NCBI RefSeq assembly: GCF_002005165.1 | Contig: NZ_CP019699.1 | Location: forward strand, 2,728,001-2,792,000 | Direction: 5' to 3' | Source of the DNA: Novibacillus thermophilus | GTDB taxonomy: Bacteria > Bacillota > Bacilli > Thermoactinomycetales > Novibacillaceae | Length of the DNA stretch: 64,000 bases | Part shown: piece after piece, positions 28,338 through 37,268 of the stretch | Layout of the letters: every line of letters starts with the position of its first letter | How positions within the stretch are numbered: the stretch's first letter is position 1 | Program-made: the position numbers and the translations under genes | Notes under the pieces: generated by a model | The model's database searches: none | What the model was told of the DNA's origin: nothing | What the model saw: the letters and a program-made list of their open reading frames with translations, nothing else

Positions 28338-29237
28338 TTGAAGGAACGGTTAGCCCAATACTTGGACCACAAAAGGAAACGTATAGATGAAGCGCTCCGC
28401 CGTGTCATGGCAGAAGAAAAGGACGTGCCCGCGGAATTAAAAGAGGCGATGAACTATTCTCTTTTTGCCGGTGGCAAGCGGCTCCGCCCGGTGTTGACCT
28501 TGACGGTGGCCGAAGCGCTCAGCGCTCCGCTGGAACCCGTCACGCCTTTTGCCTGTGCCATCGAAATGATCCACACCTATTCTTTGATTCACGACGACTT
28601 GCCGTCAATGGATGACGACGACACGCGAAGAGGTCGTCCGACGAATCACAAAGTTTTCGGTGAAGCGATGGCTATCCTCGCCGGTGATGCTCTGCTGACG
28701 AAAGCGTTCGGATTGATGACTCGATGTTCGTCTGGGGAAGGCGCCGATGCTGAAAAGTTGATCAAGTTAATCGACGAAGCCTCTCATGCGGCAGGGGCCG
28801 AAGGGATGGTCGGCGGCCAAGTGAAAGATATCCTGGCTGAGACGAACCCGGTGTCTGTGCAGGAACTGACGGACATTCACCGCCTCAAAACAGGGGCGTT
28901 ACTGCGTCTGTCGGTGAGAGCCGGAGCGATCTTGTCTGGAGCGACTCTCGATCAGCTTGACGCTTTAACCCGATACGCCGACAACATCGGTCTCGCTTTC
29001 CAGATTCAGGATGACGTGTTGGACATCGTCGGAGACCAAGAAAAGACCGGAAAACCGACGGGTCGTGACGAAGCGAGACACAAGGCGACGTTTCCGGCGC
29101 TCATCGGTTTGACCGAATCAAAGAAACGGGTACAGACACTCGTGGAGGAGGCGAAAATACAAGTCACTGCCGCTTCGGGAATCCGAGCAGAGTGGCTCTG
29201 TGAGATAGCGGACTACCTAGTCGATCGTGAGGCATAA
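28338..29237 (+). CDS. ispA: Farnesyl diphosphate synthase (polyprenyl synthetase)
   Basis: Condenses IPP with DMAPP and GPP to FPP for quinones, undecaprenyl phosphate and other isoprenoids. 299 residues with GGKRLRPVL, the first Asp-rich motif HDDLPSMDDDD, TGALLRLSVRAGA, and the second FQIQDDVLDIVGD. TTG start with GAGGAGG upstream. Followed by the OLE RNA region, oapA and dxs, which form an isoprenoid operon. Confidence 0.96.
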   Translation: MKERLAQYLDHKRKRIDEALRRVMAEEKDVPAELKEAMNYSLFAGGKRLRPVLTLTVAEALSAPLEPVTPFACAIEMIHTYSLIHDDLPSMDDDDTRRGRPTNHKVFGEAMAILAGDALLTKAFGLMTRCSSGEGADAEKLIKLIDEASHAAGAEGMVGGQVKDILAETNPVSVQELTDIHRLKTGALLRLSVRAGAILSGATLDQLDALTRYADNIGLAFQIQDDVLDIVGDQEKTGKPTGRDEARHKATFPALIGLTESKKRVQTLVEEAKIQVTAASGIRAEWLCEIADYLVDREA

Positions 29238-29266
29238 TTGTTGGTGGGTAGCTCTTATGATATAAT
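29238..29266 (+). promoter_or_regulatory. Sigma-A-type promoter of the OLE RNA
   Basis: TTGTTG (29238-29243), 17 bases, TATAAT (29261-29266), placed directly after the ispA stop codon. Transcription would start near 29273, a few bases before the 5' arm of the terminal stem. Confidence 0.65.
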
Positions 29267-29272
29267 GTGGAT

Positions 29273-29880
29273 ACTTATGATGGAATGGTGCAGTATTCTA
29301 GTCAGTCTATTTCCTCCGAAGACGGGCCTAAAAATCCGTTAAAGGGCACATCGATGAAGTTCTTGGTGTTGGCTTCCGATGCCCCGTCGGGGGTCGATGC
29401 TGAGAGTTAAGGTTGAAGGGCGATCCACAAGGGCATGTGGGCGAAGACCCTTCTTCCGTGGAGGACTCAAGATGCCGCCAAGTTTGTCGTCGGCACCTTG
29501 AGTTTAAACCTGCATACGGGGTTCACCCTCCGGATGCAGCGTAGCCTGCCTTGAGTGGGAGCAGAGAGGATTATCTTGACGGACGGCTCGTTCTCGGCAA
29601 GGAGCAGTCGTTTCCTTTCAAGATATGAAATCTGCCCTGCAAAAGAGGCTAGGAGGGGCAGAATAGACTGTTGAGGAAAACTCCTAGACTGTTTGCATCA
29701 AGCAAGGTTCTCTGAGGATTACAGTACGGTCTAAGTGGCAATCCAGTCCGAAACGGGGAGACCCTTTCGAGTGGCACGTAAAGGGAAACCGCCAAGAACG
29801 GCAACGTTCTGGTGTGCCGCTGGGAAAACCTACTGGACCTAAGCCGTAATGTTTACTCAGAGAACTACCATTCCATCCTT
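29273..29880 (+). ncRNA. ole: OLE RNA (ornate large extremophilic RNA)
   Basis: About 610 bases between ispA and the oapA/dxs genes contain no protein-like frame but are rich in hairpins and GNRA-like purine stretches. This is the known location and length of OLE RNA, which lies just upstream of its membrane partner gene oapA in the isoprenoid operon of Halalkalibacterium halodurans and other extremophilic or anaerobic Firmicutes. GATGGAATGGT (29279-29289) is perfectly complementary to ACCATTCCATC (29867-29877), an 11-bp pairing that closes the whole molecule and sets both ends. The RNA localises to the membrane with OapA and is linked to resistance to ethanol, cold and Mg2+ stress in H. halodurans. 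The end positions are estimates; no covariance search could be run. Confidence 0.85.
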
Positions 29881-29914
29881 CACGCAGGAGACAATCGGAG
29901 GGTACACCCTTACT

Positions 29915-30565
29915 ATGATTCACATATTTCGGGGATCTTGGCGCTGGACGGTTACGGTGACGATCGCCACGTTCGTGCTCGCGGCTGTTTTTTCAGTGAC
30001 GTCCACCGTTTTTCTCAACGGCTTGTCTTGGGGAATTGGCCTCTGCATGCTGTTCGTCATCGTGTTGATCGGCGTCGTGTTCGACGCCATCGGCATTGCA
30101 GCGGCCGCGGCGGACGAGAAACCGTTTCACTCTATGGCGTCCAAAAAAGTGCCCGGCGCACGACAAGCTGTTGGGATTATCCGCAAGGCGGATCAGTTTT
30201 CGAACTTTTGCAATGATGTGATCGGAGACATTAGCGGAATTGTGAGCGGTGCCGTGGCCTTTGCCGTCGTCACTCAGATCGTGCTGGCGATGCAAAATCC
30301 GACGAGTGCGATTCAGGCAGGAATTAACGTGCTGCTGACGGCCATCGTGGCAGCCGTGACGGTCGGCGGCAAAGCGTTGGGGAAATCGGTCGCCATTTCC
30401 CATGCCAACGACATTGTCTTTTATGTGGCAAAAGTTTTTTATGTGTTGGAAGCGCGGTTTCGCATCACGTTTTTTGACGTCAGACGAGAAAAACACAAAA
30501 GACGGGACAGAAAGCGGGAGATCAAACAGTGCTATTGGAAAAAATCAACTCACCTGAACAGTTGA
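29915..30565 (+). CDS. oapA: OLE RNA-associated membrane protein OapA
   Basis: A ~216-residue integral membrane protein that binds OLE RNA and brings it to the membrane. Four hydrophobic segments ([75 protein letters not shown]), a conserved polar region with [27 protein letters not shown], and a very basic C-terminus ([14 protein letters not shown]) suited to RNA contact. The ATG at 29915 lies 12 bases after GGAGG; the frame stays open upstream to 29849, but that part is inside the RNA. It overlaps the start of dxs by 37 bases, so the two are coupled. Confidence 0.88.
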   Translation: MIHIFRGSWRWTVTVTIATFVLAAVFSVTSTVFLNGLSWGIGLCMLFVIVLIGVVFDAIGIAAAAADEKPFHSMASKKVPGARQAVGIIRKADQFSNFCNDVIGDISGIVSGAVAFAVVTQIVLAMQNPTSAIQAGINVLLTAIVAAVTVGGKALGKSVAISHANDIVFYVAKVFYVLEARFRITFFDVRREKHKRRDRKREIKQCYWKKSTHLNS

Positions 30566-32415
30566 AACAGCTAACTCCCGGTCAATTGCCGCAGTTGGCC
30601 AAAGAAATCCGTCAGTTTTTAGTGGACAATCTTTTTTTTACTGGAGGTCACTTGGGGGCGAACCTCGGGGTTGTGGAGTTGACGATTGCGCTCCATTACT
30701 TGTTTGACAGTCCCCGGGACAAGATCATCTGGGACGTCGGTCACCAAGCGTACGTGCACAAAATATTGACGGGCCGAGCTGATCGGTTTAACACCTTGCG
30801 CAAGTACAAAGGACTGTGCGGGTTCCCGAAGCGGGCGGAAAGTGAACACGACGTGTGGGAGACGGGACACAGTAGCACGTCGTTGTCGGCGGCGATGGGG
30901 ATGGCGACAGCTCGCGACATGGCCGGAGACGACTACAAAGTGATCGCTGTGATCGGCGACGGTGCCATGACCGGCGGCATGGCCTATGAAGCGTTAAACC
31001 ACATCGGTCATGAACAGAAAGACATCATGGTCATTCTCAACGACAACGAGATGTCCATCGAGCCCAACGTCGGCGCCATGTACAACTACTTGGGCAAATT
31101 GAGAACGCACAAACACTACCACAAAGTAAAAGAGGAAGTGGAAACACTCCTCAAACGCATCCCCGCCATCGGGGGAAAAGTGGCCAAGTCGGTGGAACGG
31201 TTAAAAGACAGCATTAAATACTTACTTGTCTCCGGGGTCATTTTCGAAGAGCTCGGCTTTACCTATTTAGGCCCGGTAGACGGCCATCATATCGACGACG
31301 TTATGAGCAGTTTAAAACAAGGTGCCCAAATCAAAGGGCCAGTGCTCATTCACGTTGTGACCAAAAAGGGGAAAGGGTACAAGCCGGCTGAAGAAGCGGC
31401 TGACAATCTGCACAGCGTCGGTGCGACGAAGGTGGAATCTGGCGCCCTCCAGCGTGCGCCGAAAGGACCGAACTACAAAAACGTGTTTGCCGACACGTTA
31501 ATTCAACTCGCCGAACGCGACCCGCGAATCGTTGCCATTACACCGGCCATGCTTGGCGGCAGCGGTTTGATTAAATTTGTGGAACGCTTCCCGGATCGCT
31601 GTTTCGACGTCGGAATTGCTGAACAACATGCCACTACTTTGGCGGCTGGCATTGCGACCCAAGGACAAAAACCGGTGTTGGCCATTTATTCGACCTTTTT
31701 GCAGCGGGGTTACGATCAAGTGATACACGATATCGCGCGACAAAATTTGAACGTCTTTTTGGCCATAGACCGGGCGGGACTGGTCGGCGCGGACGGCGAA
31801 ACACATCAAGGTGTCTTTGATATCGCGTTCCTGCGGTGTTTGCCAAACATGACGGTCATGATGCCGAAAGACGAGAACGAATTTCGCCACATGATTTACA
31901 CGGCTCTTCAGTACGACGGCGGTCCCATTGCCGTGCGGTATCCTCGCGGCGAAGGGATGGGTGTCCCCATGGACGAACCGCTTCGCACCATTCCCATCGG
32001 CCAGTCGGAAATGCTGCACGAGGGGCAAGACGTCACGCTGTTGGCGTTTGGCCCGATGGTGTCCCTCGCGTTAAAAGCGGCACACGCGTTGCAAAAGGAA
32101 GGTATTCACGCTAGAGTCATTAACGCCCGATTTGCCAAACCCCTCGATGCGGACATGCTGTTGCAACAGGCAAACGACGACATGCCAATTGTCACCATTG
32201 AGGAGGGAGTTACGGCGGGCGGTTTTGGCAGCGCCGTATTGGAGTTTTACGCCCAACACCACATTTACCACATGGCCGTGCAAACGATGGGTGTACCGGA
32301 CTACTTTGTCGAGCACGGCAGCGTTCGCGAGCTGCGGGAAGAAGTCGGGCTCACTGTTGAAAACATTGCTGCGAAGGCTCGCAAAATGGCATTAAAGCGA
32401 AGACGGAGAGCGTAA
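30529..32415 (+). CDS. dxs: 1-deoxy-D-xylulose-5-phosphate synthase
   Basis: Thiamine diphosphate enzyme joining pyruvate and glyceraldehyde 3-phosphate, first step of the MEP isoprenoid pathway. 628 residues: [22 protein letters not shown], the cofactor motif [20 protein letters not shown]...[19 protein letters not shown], and the transketolase-like [19 protein letters not shown] start with CGGGAG upstream, inside the end of oapA. tlyA starts two bases after its stop. Confidence 0.97.
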   Translation: MLLEKINSPEQLKQLTPGQLPQLAKEIRQFLVDNLFFTGGHLGANLGVVELTIALHYLFDSPRDKIIWDVGHQAYVHKILTGRADRFNTLRKYKGLCGFPKRAESEHDVWETGHSSTSLSAAMGMATARDMAGDDYKVIAVIGDGAMTGGMAYEALNHIGHEQKDIMVILNDNEMSIEPNVGAMYNYLGKLRTHKHYHKVKEEVETLLKRIPAIGGKVAKSVERLKDSIKYLLVSGVIFEELGFTYLGPVDGHHIDDVMSSLKQGAQIKGPVLIHVVTKKGKGYKPAEEAADNLHSVGATKVESGALQRAPKGPNYKNVFADTLIQLAERDPRIVAITPAMLGGSGLIKFVERFPDRCFDVGIAEQHATTLAAGIATQGQKPVLAIYSTFLQRGYDQVIHDIARQNLNVFLAIDRAGLVGADGETHQGVFDIAFLRCLPNMTVMMPKDENEFRHMIYTALQYDGGPIAVRYPRGEGMGVPMDEPLRTIPIGQSEMLHEGQDVTLLAFGPMVSLALKAAHALQKEGIHARVINARFAKPLDADMLLQQANDDMPIVTIEEGVTAGGFGSAVLEFYAQHHIYHMAVQTMGVPDYFVEHGSVRELREEVGLTVENIAAKARKMALKRRRRA

Positions 32416-32416
32416 T

Positions 32417-33235
32417 TTGGAACGGAAAGTGCGACTGGACGTCCTCCTTGTGGAAAAGGGACGCTTTTGGACGCGGGAAAAGGCAAAGGCCGCCATTATG
32501 GCCGGTTTAGTGCGCGTTGACGGAGAGACAGTGGTCAAGGCGGGAACGAAAGTGCCGTGCCACGCGAAAGTGGAGGTCGACGCACCGCTGCACCCGTATG
32601 TCAGCCGGGGTGGATTAAAGCTAGAGAAAGCCCTTCGAGTTTTTGAATTTGAGATGGACGGTGCCGTTGTCGTCGACGTCGGTGCTTCGACCGGCGGTTT
32701 TACAGATTGCGCCCTTCAGCACGGCGCCCGGCACGTGTACGCTGTGGACGTTGGCTATGGACAGCTCGCCTGGAAATTGCGTCAAGACCCGCGCGTCACC
32801 GTGATGGAGCGAACGAATTTCCGGCACGTTTCGCCGGACGCATTTCGAGACCCGAGGCCGGACGTGGCGGTGGTCGACGTGTCGTTTATATCGTTGGACA
32901 AAATACTGCCGGTGTTAAAGCAGGTCCTGCCTCCCCACGGCGATGTACTCTCCCTCGTTAAACCGCAATTTGAAGCCGGCCGGAATCTAGTCGGAAAAAA
33001 AGGTGTTGTGCGCGACCCATCTGTCCACCGTTCCGTACTGTTTGACGTCTTTGACGCGGCGGAGTCCAACGGTTTTCACGTGCTCCATTTAACGTACTCG
33101 CCGATTACCGGCGGCGAAGGGAATATCGAATTTTTAGTGCACTGGGTCAAACAGGACGAGCCGAAACTCTCGGATGACGACTTGCGTCAGCTCGTAGAGG
33201 CGACCGTCTATCGCGCCCACAGTCACTTATACTAA
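32417..33235 (+). CDS. tlyA: TlyA family rRNA 2'-O-methyltransferase
   Basis: 272 residues: an N-terminal S4 RNA-binding domain (RLDVLLVEKGRFWTREKAKAAIMAGLVRVDG) and an FtsJ-type SAM methyltransferase domain with VVDVGASTGGFTDCALQHGA (SAM site) and the catalytic Lys/Asp/Lys/Glu set in part visible (DVSFISL, LVKPQFEAG). The mycobacterial enzyme methylates 16S and 23S rRNA and affects capreomycin sensitivity; Bacillus YqxC is the homologue. TTG start in tight contact with dxs. Confidence 0.92.
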   Translation: MERKVRLDVLLVEKGRFWTREKAKAAIMAGLVRVDGETVVKAGTKVPCHAKVEVDAPLHPYVSRGGLKLEKALRVFEFEMDGAVVVDVGASTGGFTDCALQHGARHVYAVDVGYGQLAWKLRQDPRVTVMERTNFRHVSPDAFRDPRPDVAVVDVSFISLDKILPVLKQVLPPHGDVLSLVKPQFEAGRNLVGKKGVVRDPSVHRSVLFDVFDAAESNGFHVLHLTYSPITGGEGNIEFLVHWVKQDEPKLSDDDLRQLVEATVYRAHSHLY

Positions 33236-33471
33236 TACCCGGCCGAGACTCGCCCACGTAGTTGGAAAAAGTATTGCTCCGTGGTGCAGAAAAAGAGTAC
33301 GCTAACCTACTCCCATGGACCGCTGTGGAGTGTTAACGGGAGTCTGGCATCGCAACGGAAGGGGATGGTGCGTCCGCGTCAGATTCACTCCGAAGGATTT
33401 GGCGGTATCGTGGCAAGCAAAGTTACCGAAAGGGAGGATTTCGCTGTTTTACGGCGAATGGTCATAGTGGG

Positions 33472-33981
33472 GTGATTGGCGTGCTCGAGCGTGGTGACGG
33501 TTTCGTCTATGTGCTGATTGTCTTACTGCTAGTGGCATGGGCGTGGTACTTTGCGAAAAGGCGTCGCGGTTTGTCATCTGGCACCATCCCAACGTCTGGT
33601 AAATTGGTTGAACTGTTAAAGGAAGAAGGGTACGACATCGTTTCCGGCAAGGCTAAAATTCCGGTGAAAGTCGATATCGGCGACAGAGAAACCGACGTTA
33701 TCATGAGTGTCGACTGCATCGTTCGCCAAAACGGACGCAAGTACGTTGTAAAGGTTGAGAGAGAAGAGGGGGAGGCGGTGACGGTCAAGCGCGTCCGGGA
33801 ACGGTTTCTCGCCGTATGTTTGGCTTTCCAGGCAGATGGGATCGTCGTTGTCAGCGCAGACAAAACGCGCATTAAACACGTCGACATAGACCTCCGCTCT
33901 TCTTTCAAGATGCACCGGCTGAGATGGGGAGTCGTTTCATTTTTGTTAGGTGTAGGACTGACGTTTTTCTGGCTATACTGA
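33472..33981 (+). CDS. Membrane protein with a central nuclease-like alpha/beta domain, function unknown
   Basis: 169 residues, two membrane helices at the ends (about 8-26, GFVYVLIVLLLVAWAWYF; about 150-168, GVVSFLLGVGLTFFWLY) enclosing a soluble domain. The domain runs helix (KLVELLKEEGYDIVSGK), strands, VDCIVRQNGRKYVVKVERE, helix (VRERFLAVCLAFQADG), strand (IVVVS), an order reminiscent of the PD-(D/E)XK fold, but the expected ExK reads K-V-E, so activity is doubtful. It lies between tlyA and nadK and is translated from a GTG at 33472 or 33481. The 236 bases before it hold no other gene that I recognise. Confidence 0.65.
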   Translation: MIGVLERGDGFVYVLIVLLLVAWAWYFAKRRRGLSSGTIPTSGKLVELLKEEGYDIVSGKAKIPVKVDIGDRETDVIMSVDCIVRQNGRKYVVKVEREEGEAVTVKRVRERFLAVCLAFQADGIVVVSADKTRIKHVDIDLRSSFKMHRLRWGVVSFLLGVGLTFFWLY

Positions 33982-34020
33982 ATGGCGTCACCGTATACGA
34001 CGACACATGAGGTGAAGCGA

Positions 34021-34905
34021 TTGACGACTATCGGACTTGCTGTGAACCCCGGGAAACCGAATGCTCGCATTGTCGCGAGGGAATTGCTCTACCTGCTGGA
34101 AAAGCACGGAGCCAGGGCCTTGATTGAAGATGGAATCGCGCAACAGCTGGGACGACCGGACGTAGCTCTGTCCCTCGACCGCTTTCCTAAACACGTGGAC
34201 ATGGTGTTTGTGCTCGGAGGAGACGGGACGTTGCTGGGCATTGCCCGCAAGTTTGCCCGCCACCACATTCCGATTCTCGGGTTCAACCTGGGGCATCTCG
34301 GCTTTTTGTCTGAAGCAGAGCCTGACAGTCTGGAAGATGCGGTAGAAAAGGTTCTCCACGGGCAATACACTGTAGAGAAGCGGATGATGCTGGAAACGGA
34401 AGTCATTCGCGGGAACCATAAGCTGGAGCAGAGTTGTGCGTTAAACGACGTCGGAATCGCCAAAGGTTCTTTCAGCCGTTTAATTACGAATGACGTCTAC
34501 GTAGACGATATTTATTTGGGAACGTATTCGGGAGACGGAGTCATTGTTTCCAGTCCGACTGGCTCTACAGCTTATTCACTGTCCGCAGGTGGGCCGATCG
34601 TCAGTCCGCGAGTCGACGTCCTCCTCGTCACTCCTATCTGCCCCCACACCCTCAACGCGCGGCCAATTGTTCTTTCGGCTGAAGACTGCTTGCACATTCG
34701 TGTGGACGCCACCCATGAAGACATCGGTTTAACGATAGACGGACAATTAGGATTTAAACTGAAGGTCGATGACATTATCCGCGTGCGCCGCGCGCCGTAC
34801 AACACACTGCTCGTGAAGTGGGAAGAGAGCTCTTTCTTTGACGTCGTCCGCAAGAAACTTCAGGGGGACACCGGGGATGTGCCGCAGTTGGAGGTTAAAA
34901 AATGA
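34021..34905 (+). CDS. nadK: NAD kinase
   Basis: Phosphorylates NAD to NADP using ATP or polyphosphate. 294 residues with [12 protein letters not shown], the [14 protein letters not shown]-site motif, [13 protein letters not shown], and the catalytic region [26 protein letters not shown]. The TTG at 34021 follows GAGGTG by six bases; an ATG at 33982 in frame lacks a ribosome site. Its stop overlaps the argR ATG (ATGA). In B. subtilis nadK lies elsewhere, so this neighbourhood is lineage specific. Confidence 0.95.
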   Translation: MTTIGLAVNPGKPNARIVARELLYLLEKHGARALIEDGIAQQLGRPDVALSLDRFPKHVDMVFVLGGDGTLLGIARKFARHHIPILGFNLGHLGFLSEAEPDSLEDAVEKVLHGQYTVEKRMMLETEVIRGNHKLEQSCALNDVGIAKGSFSRLITNDVYVDDIYLGTYSGDGVIVSSPTGSTAYSLSAGGPIVSPRVDVLLVTPICPHTLNARPIVLSAEDCLHIRVDATHEDIGLTIDGQLGFKLKVDDIIRVRRAPYNTLLVKWEESSFFDVVRKKLQGDTGDVPQLEVKK

Positions 34906-35348
34906 AAGGGCAGCGACAAATTAAAATTCGGGAAATTGTCACCAACTACGAGATTGAGACGCAAGAAGAGCTGGTCGAGCGGTTGAGAGCCGAAGGGTAC
35001 AACGTCACGCAGGCCACCGTTTCCCGCGACATCAAAGAGCTCCGCCTCGTGAAAGTGCCCACCTCCGGCGGCCGCTACAAGTACTCTCTACCGGCGGACA
35101 GGCGGTTCGACCCGCTGCAGAAATTGCGGCGTTTGCTCGCGGACAGTTTTGTGGGCGTGGACTACAGCCACTGCTTTATCGTCATGAAAACACTGCCGGG
35201 AAATGCGCATGCTATAGCGGCCCTGCTCGACAACCTCGACTGGAAAGAAGTGATGGGCACGATCGCCGGAGATGACACCATTCTCATCATTTGCCGTGAA
35301 GAGTCGCAATGCCCGGTACTTGTCAACCGTTTCCTGGACATGTTGTAA
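34902..35348 (+). CDS. argR: Arginine repressor ArgR/AhrC
   Basis: Hexameric arginine-sensing regulator. 148 residues: winged helix ([45 protein letters not shown]) and a C-terminal oligomerisation domain with [34 protein letters not shown], whose GDD binds arginine. ArgR is also needed for recN-region control in no known way; the argR-recN adjacency is simply conserved in Bacilli. Confidence 0.96.
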   Translation: MKGQRQIKIREIVTNYEIETQEELVERLRAEGYNVTQATVSRDIKELRLVKVPTSGGRYKYSLPADRRFDPLQKLRRLLADSFVGVDYSHCFIVMKTLPGNAHAIAALLDNLDWKEVMGTIAGDDTILIICREESQCPVLVNRFLDML

Positions 35349-35363
35349 GGGAGGTGTCGACGG

Positions 35364-37070
35364 GTGATCCGCGCATTGTCAATTCGCAATTTGGCTGTCA
35401 TTGATTCAGTCGAGTTGACGTTCGGTTCCGGTTTACACGTCTTGACAGGGGAAACCGGTGCAGGCAAATCCATCATGATCGACGCGATCTCCCTCGTCCT
35501 CGGTGCTCGCGGTTCGTCTGAACTTGTCCGCCATGGGGCAAAAAAAGCGGAGATCGCCGCCCTGTTCGAATTTCCGGAGAAACACCCCGTATGGCAAAAG
35601 TTGGACGACTACGGTCTGAATGCAGACGATGACGGAACGTTGCTCATTAAACGGGACATTGCCCAAAACGGCAAGAGTACCTGTCGGGTAAACGGGCAAA
35701 TCGTCACACTGACGATGTTAAGACAGATCGGGTCGCTGTTCATTGACGTACACGGTCAACACGACCATCAATCACTGCTGCGCGAAGAAGAACACGTGGC
35801 CTGGCTGGACGCCTACGCCGGGGAGCAGCTACAGCGGCTCAAGCAGGAGTACCGCCAGCTGTACAGTGAATACCGGCAAGTCGAACACGACCACCGTCGT
35901 TTGACAGAAGGGGAACGCGAAACGGTTCAGCGCATCGACCTCCTCGAATTTCAAGCTAAGGAAATCGCCGCTGCTCGATTGTCAGAAGACGAAGAGGAGC
36001 GTCTGCAAAGGCGGCGTCAAAAGCTGGCCCATATGGAAAAGCTGGTGCAACACGTTCAGGACGCTTACTATACCTTGAAAAGCGACGGCCAGGTGATGAA
36101 CGACATCAGCCGCGCCTTGGCCCAGGTAGAGACAGCCGCCGGATACGATCCGGAACTGAACGACGTCGCAGAAATGGTGAGAAATGCGTACTATCAACTG
36201 GAAGAAGCGGCGGTGACGTTAGGGCGACAAGCGGAGGGGCAGGAGTTTGACGAACGGGAATTAAACGAAGTCGAAGCCAGACTACACGTGATCGAACAGC
36301 TGAAGCGCAAGTACGGTTCGACTGTTCGCGACATCATTCAATACGGGGAAAGAGTGGAGGCGGAACTGGACGTATTGAAAAACCGCGAATTCCACTCGGC
36401 GGAACTCAAATCCCGTTTGGATGAGTTACAAAAACAGTTAATTGTCAAAGCGCGCGGACTGAGCCAAATGCGACGTGAAGCGGCGCGGACCCTTGAGCAG
36501 GAAGTGGAGCGGGAGCTTGCCCAGTTACATATGAAACAGACGACGTTTAGAATCGAATTTCAAGCGTTGGCCCGTGCCGAAGAGGACAGGCCCCTATACA
36601 AAGACGGCTGGGATCGGTTGCGGTTTACCATTTCGCCCAATCCTGGAGAACCGCCCAAACCGTTGGCCAAAATAGCGTCGGGCGGCGAATTGTCGCGGGT
36701 CATGCTGGCGCTGAAAACGATTTTCCACGACGTGGACGAAGCGGGAACTTTGATTTTTGACGAAATTGATACAGGTGTAAGCGGCCGGGCTGCCCAGGCT
36801 ATTGCTGAAAAGTTGTACCGCATTGCCAAAAAGCGTCAGGTGCTGTGTGTCACCCACTTGCCGCAAGTGGCCAGCATGGCAGACTGCCATTTTTACATCG
36901 ACAAACAAGTGGAGTCAGACAGTGCCGTAACGAACGTGCGCGTTCTGTCGCAGCAAGATCGCATCAACGAACTGGCCCGCATGTTAGGCGGCGTGGAAGT
37001 CACTCAAAAAACGAAACAACATGCGGAGGAGATGCTGCGTTTAGCGGCTCAAAGCAAAAAAGGCGCATGA
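35364..37070 (+). CDS. recN: DNA repair protein RecN
   Basis: SMC-like ATPase that gathers at double-strand breaks. 568 residues: Walker A GETGAGKS (29-36), long coiled-coil arms (about 155-345) and C-terminal ABC signature ASGGELSRVMLALKTIF with Walker B LIFDEIDTGVSG. GTG start after AAGGGAGGTG. Downstream 195 bases before spoIVB contain no gene or clear terminator. Confidence 0.96.
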   Translation: MIRALSIRNLAVIDSVELTFGSGLHVLTGETGAGKSIMIDAISLVLGARGSSELVRHGAKKAEIAALFEFPEKHPVWQKLDDYGLNADDDGTLLIKRDIAQNGKSTCRVNGQIVTLTMLRQIGSLFIDVHGQHDHQSLLREEEHVAWLDAYAGEQLQRLKQEYRQLYSEYRQVEHDHRRLTEGERETVQRIDLLEFQAKEIAAARLSEDEEERLQRRRQKLAHMEKLVQHVQDAYYTLKSDGQVMNDISRALAQVETAAGYDPELNDVAEMVRNAYYQLEEAAVTLGRQAEGQEFDERELNEVEARLHVIEQLKRKYGSTVRDIIQYGERVEAELDVLKNREFHSAELKSRLDELQKQLIVKARGLSQMRREAARTLEQEVERELAQLHMKQTTFRIEFQALARAEEDRPLYKDGWDRLRFTISPNPGEPPKPLAKIASGGELSRVMLALKTIFHDVDEAGTLIFDEIDTGVSGRAAQAIAEKLYRIAKKRQVLCVTHLPQVASMADCHFYIDKQVESDSAVTNVRVLSQQDRINELARMLGGVEVTQKTKQHAEEMLRLAAQSKKGA

Positions 37071-37268
37071 ATATTTTACCACCTGAACTGCCATATTACC
37101 GTTAGAGGTCTCGTGTTTCCATTTCCTGTTGACCGCTGACACAAGAGGCAGTTTCTTTTTTTTGTGGAATGATTTATGCCGTATGGCCGACGAGGAGTCA
37201 GCTCAATTTAAGGGATACGATGAACGGTCATCAAAGGTATGGCTTAGGTAGGCCGCGATCGGAGTGTG

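Noticed and set aside
33281-33475. 64-codon open frame after tlyA
   Set aside because: No ribosome site, no hydrophobic or domain pattern, and no known gene in this position.
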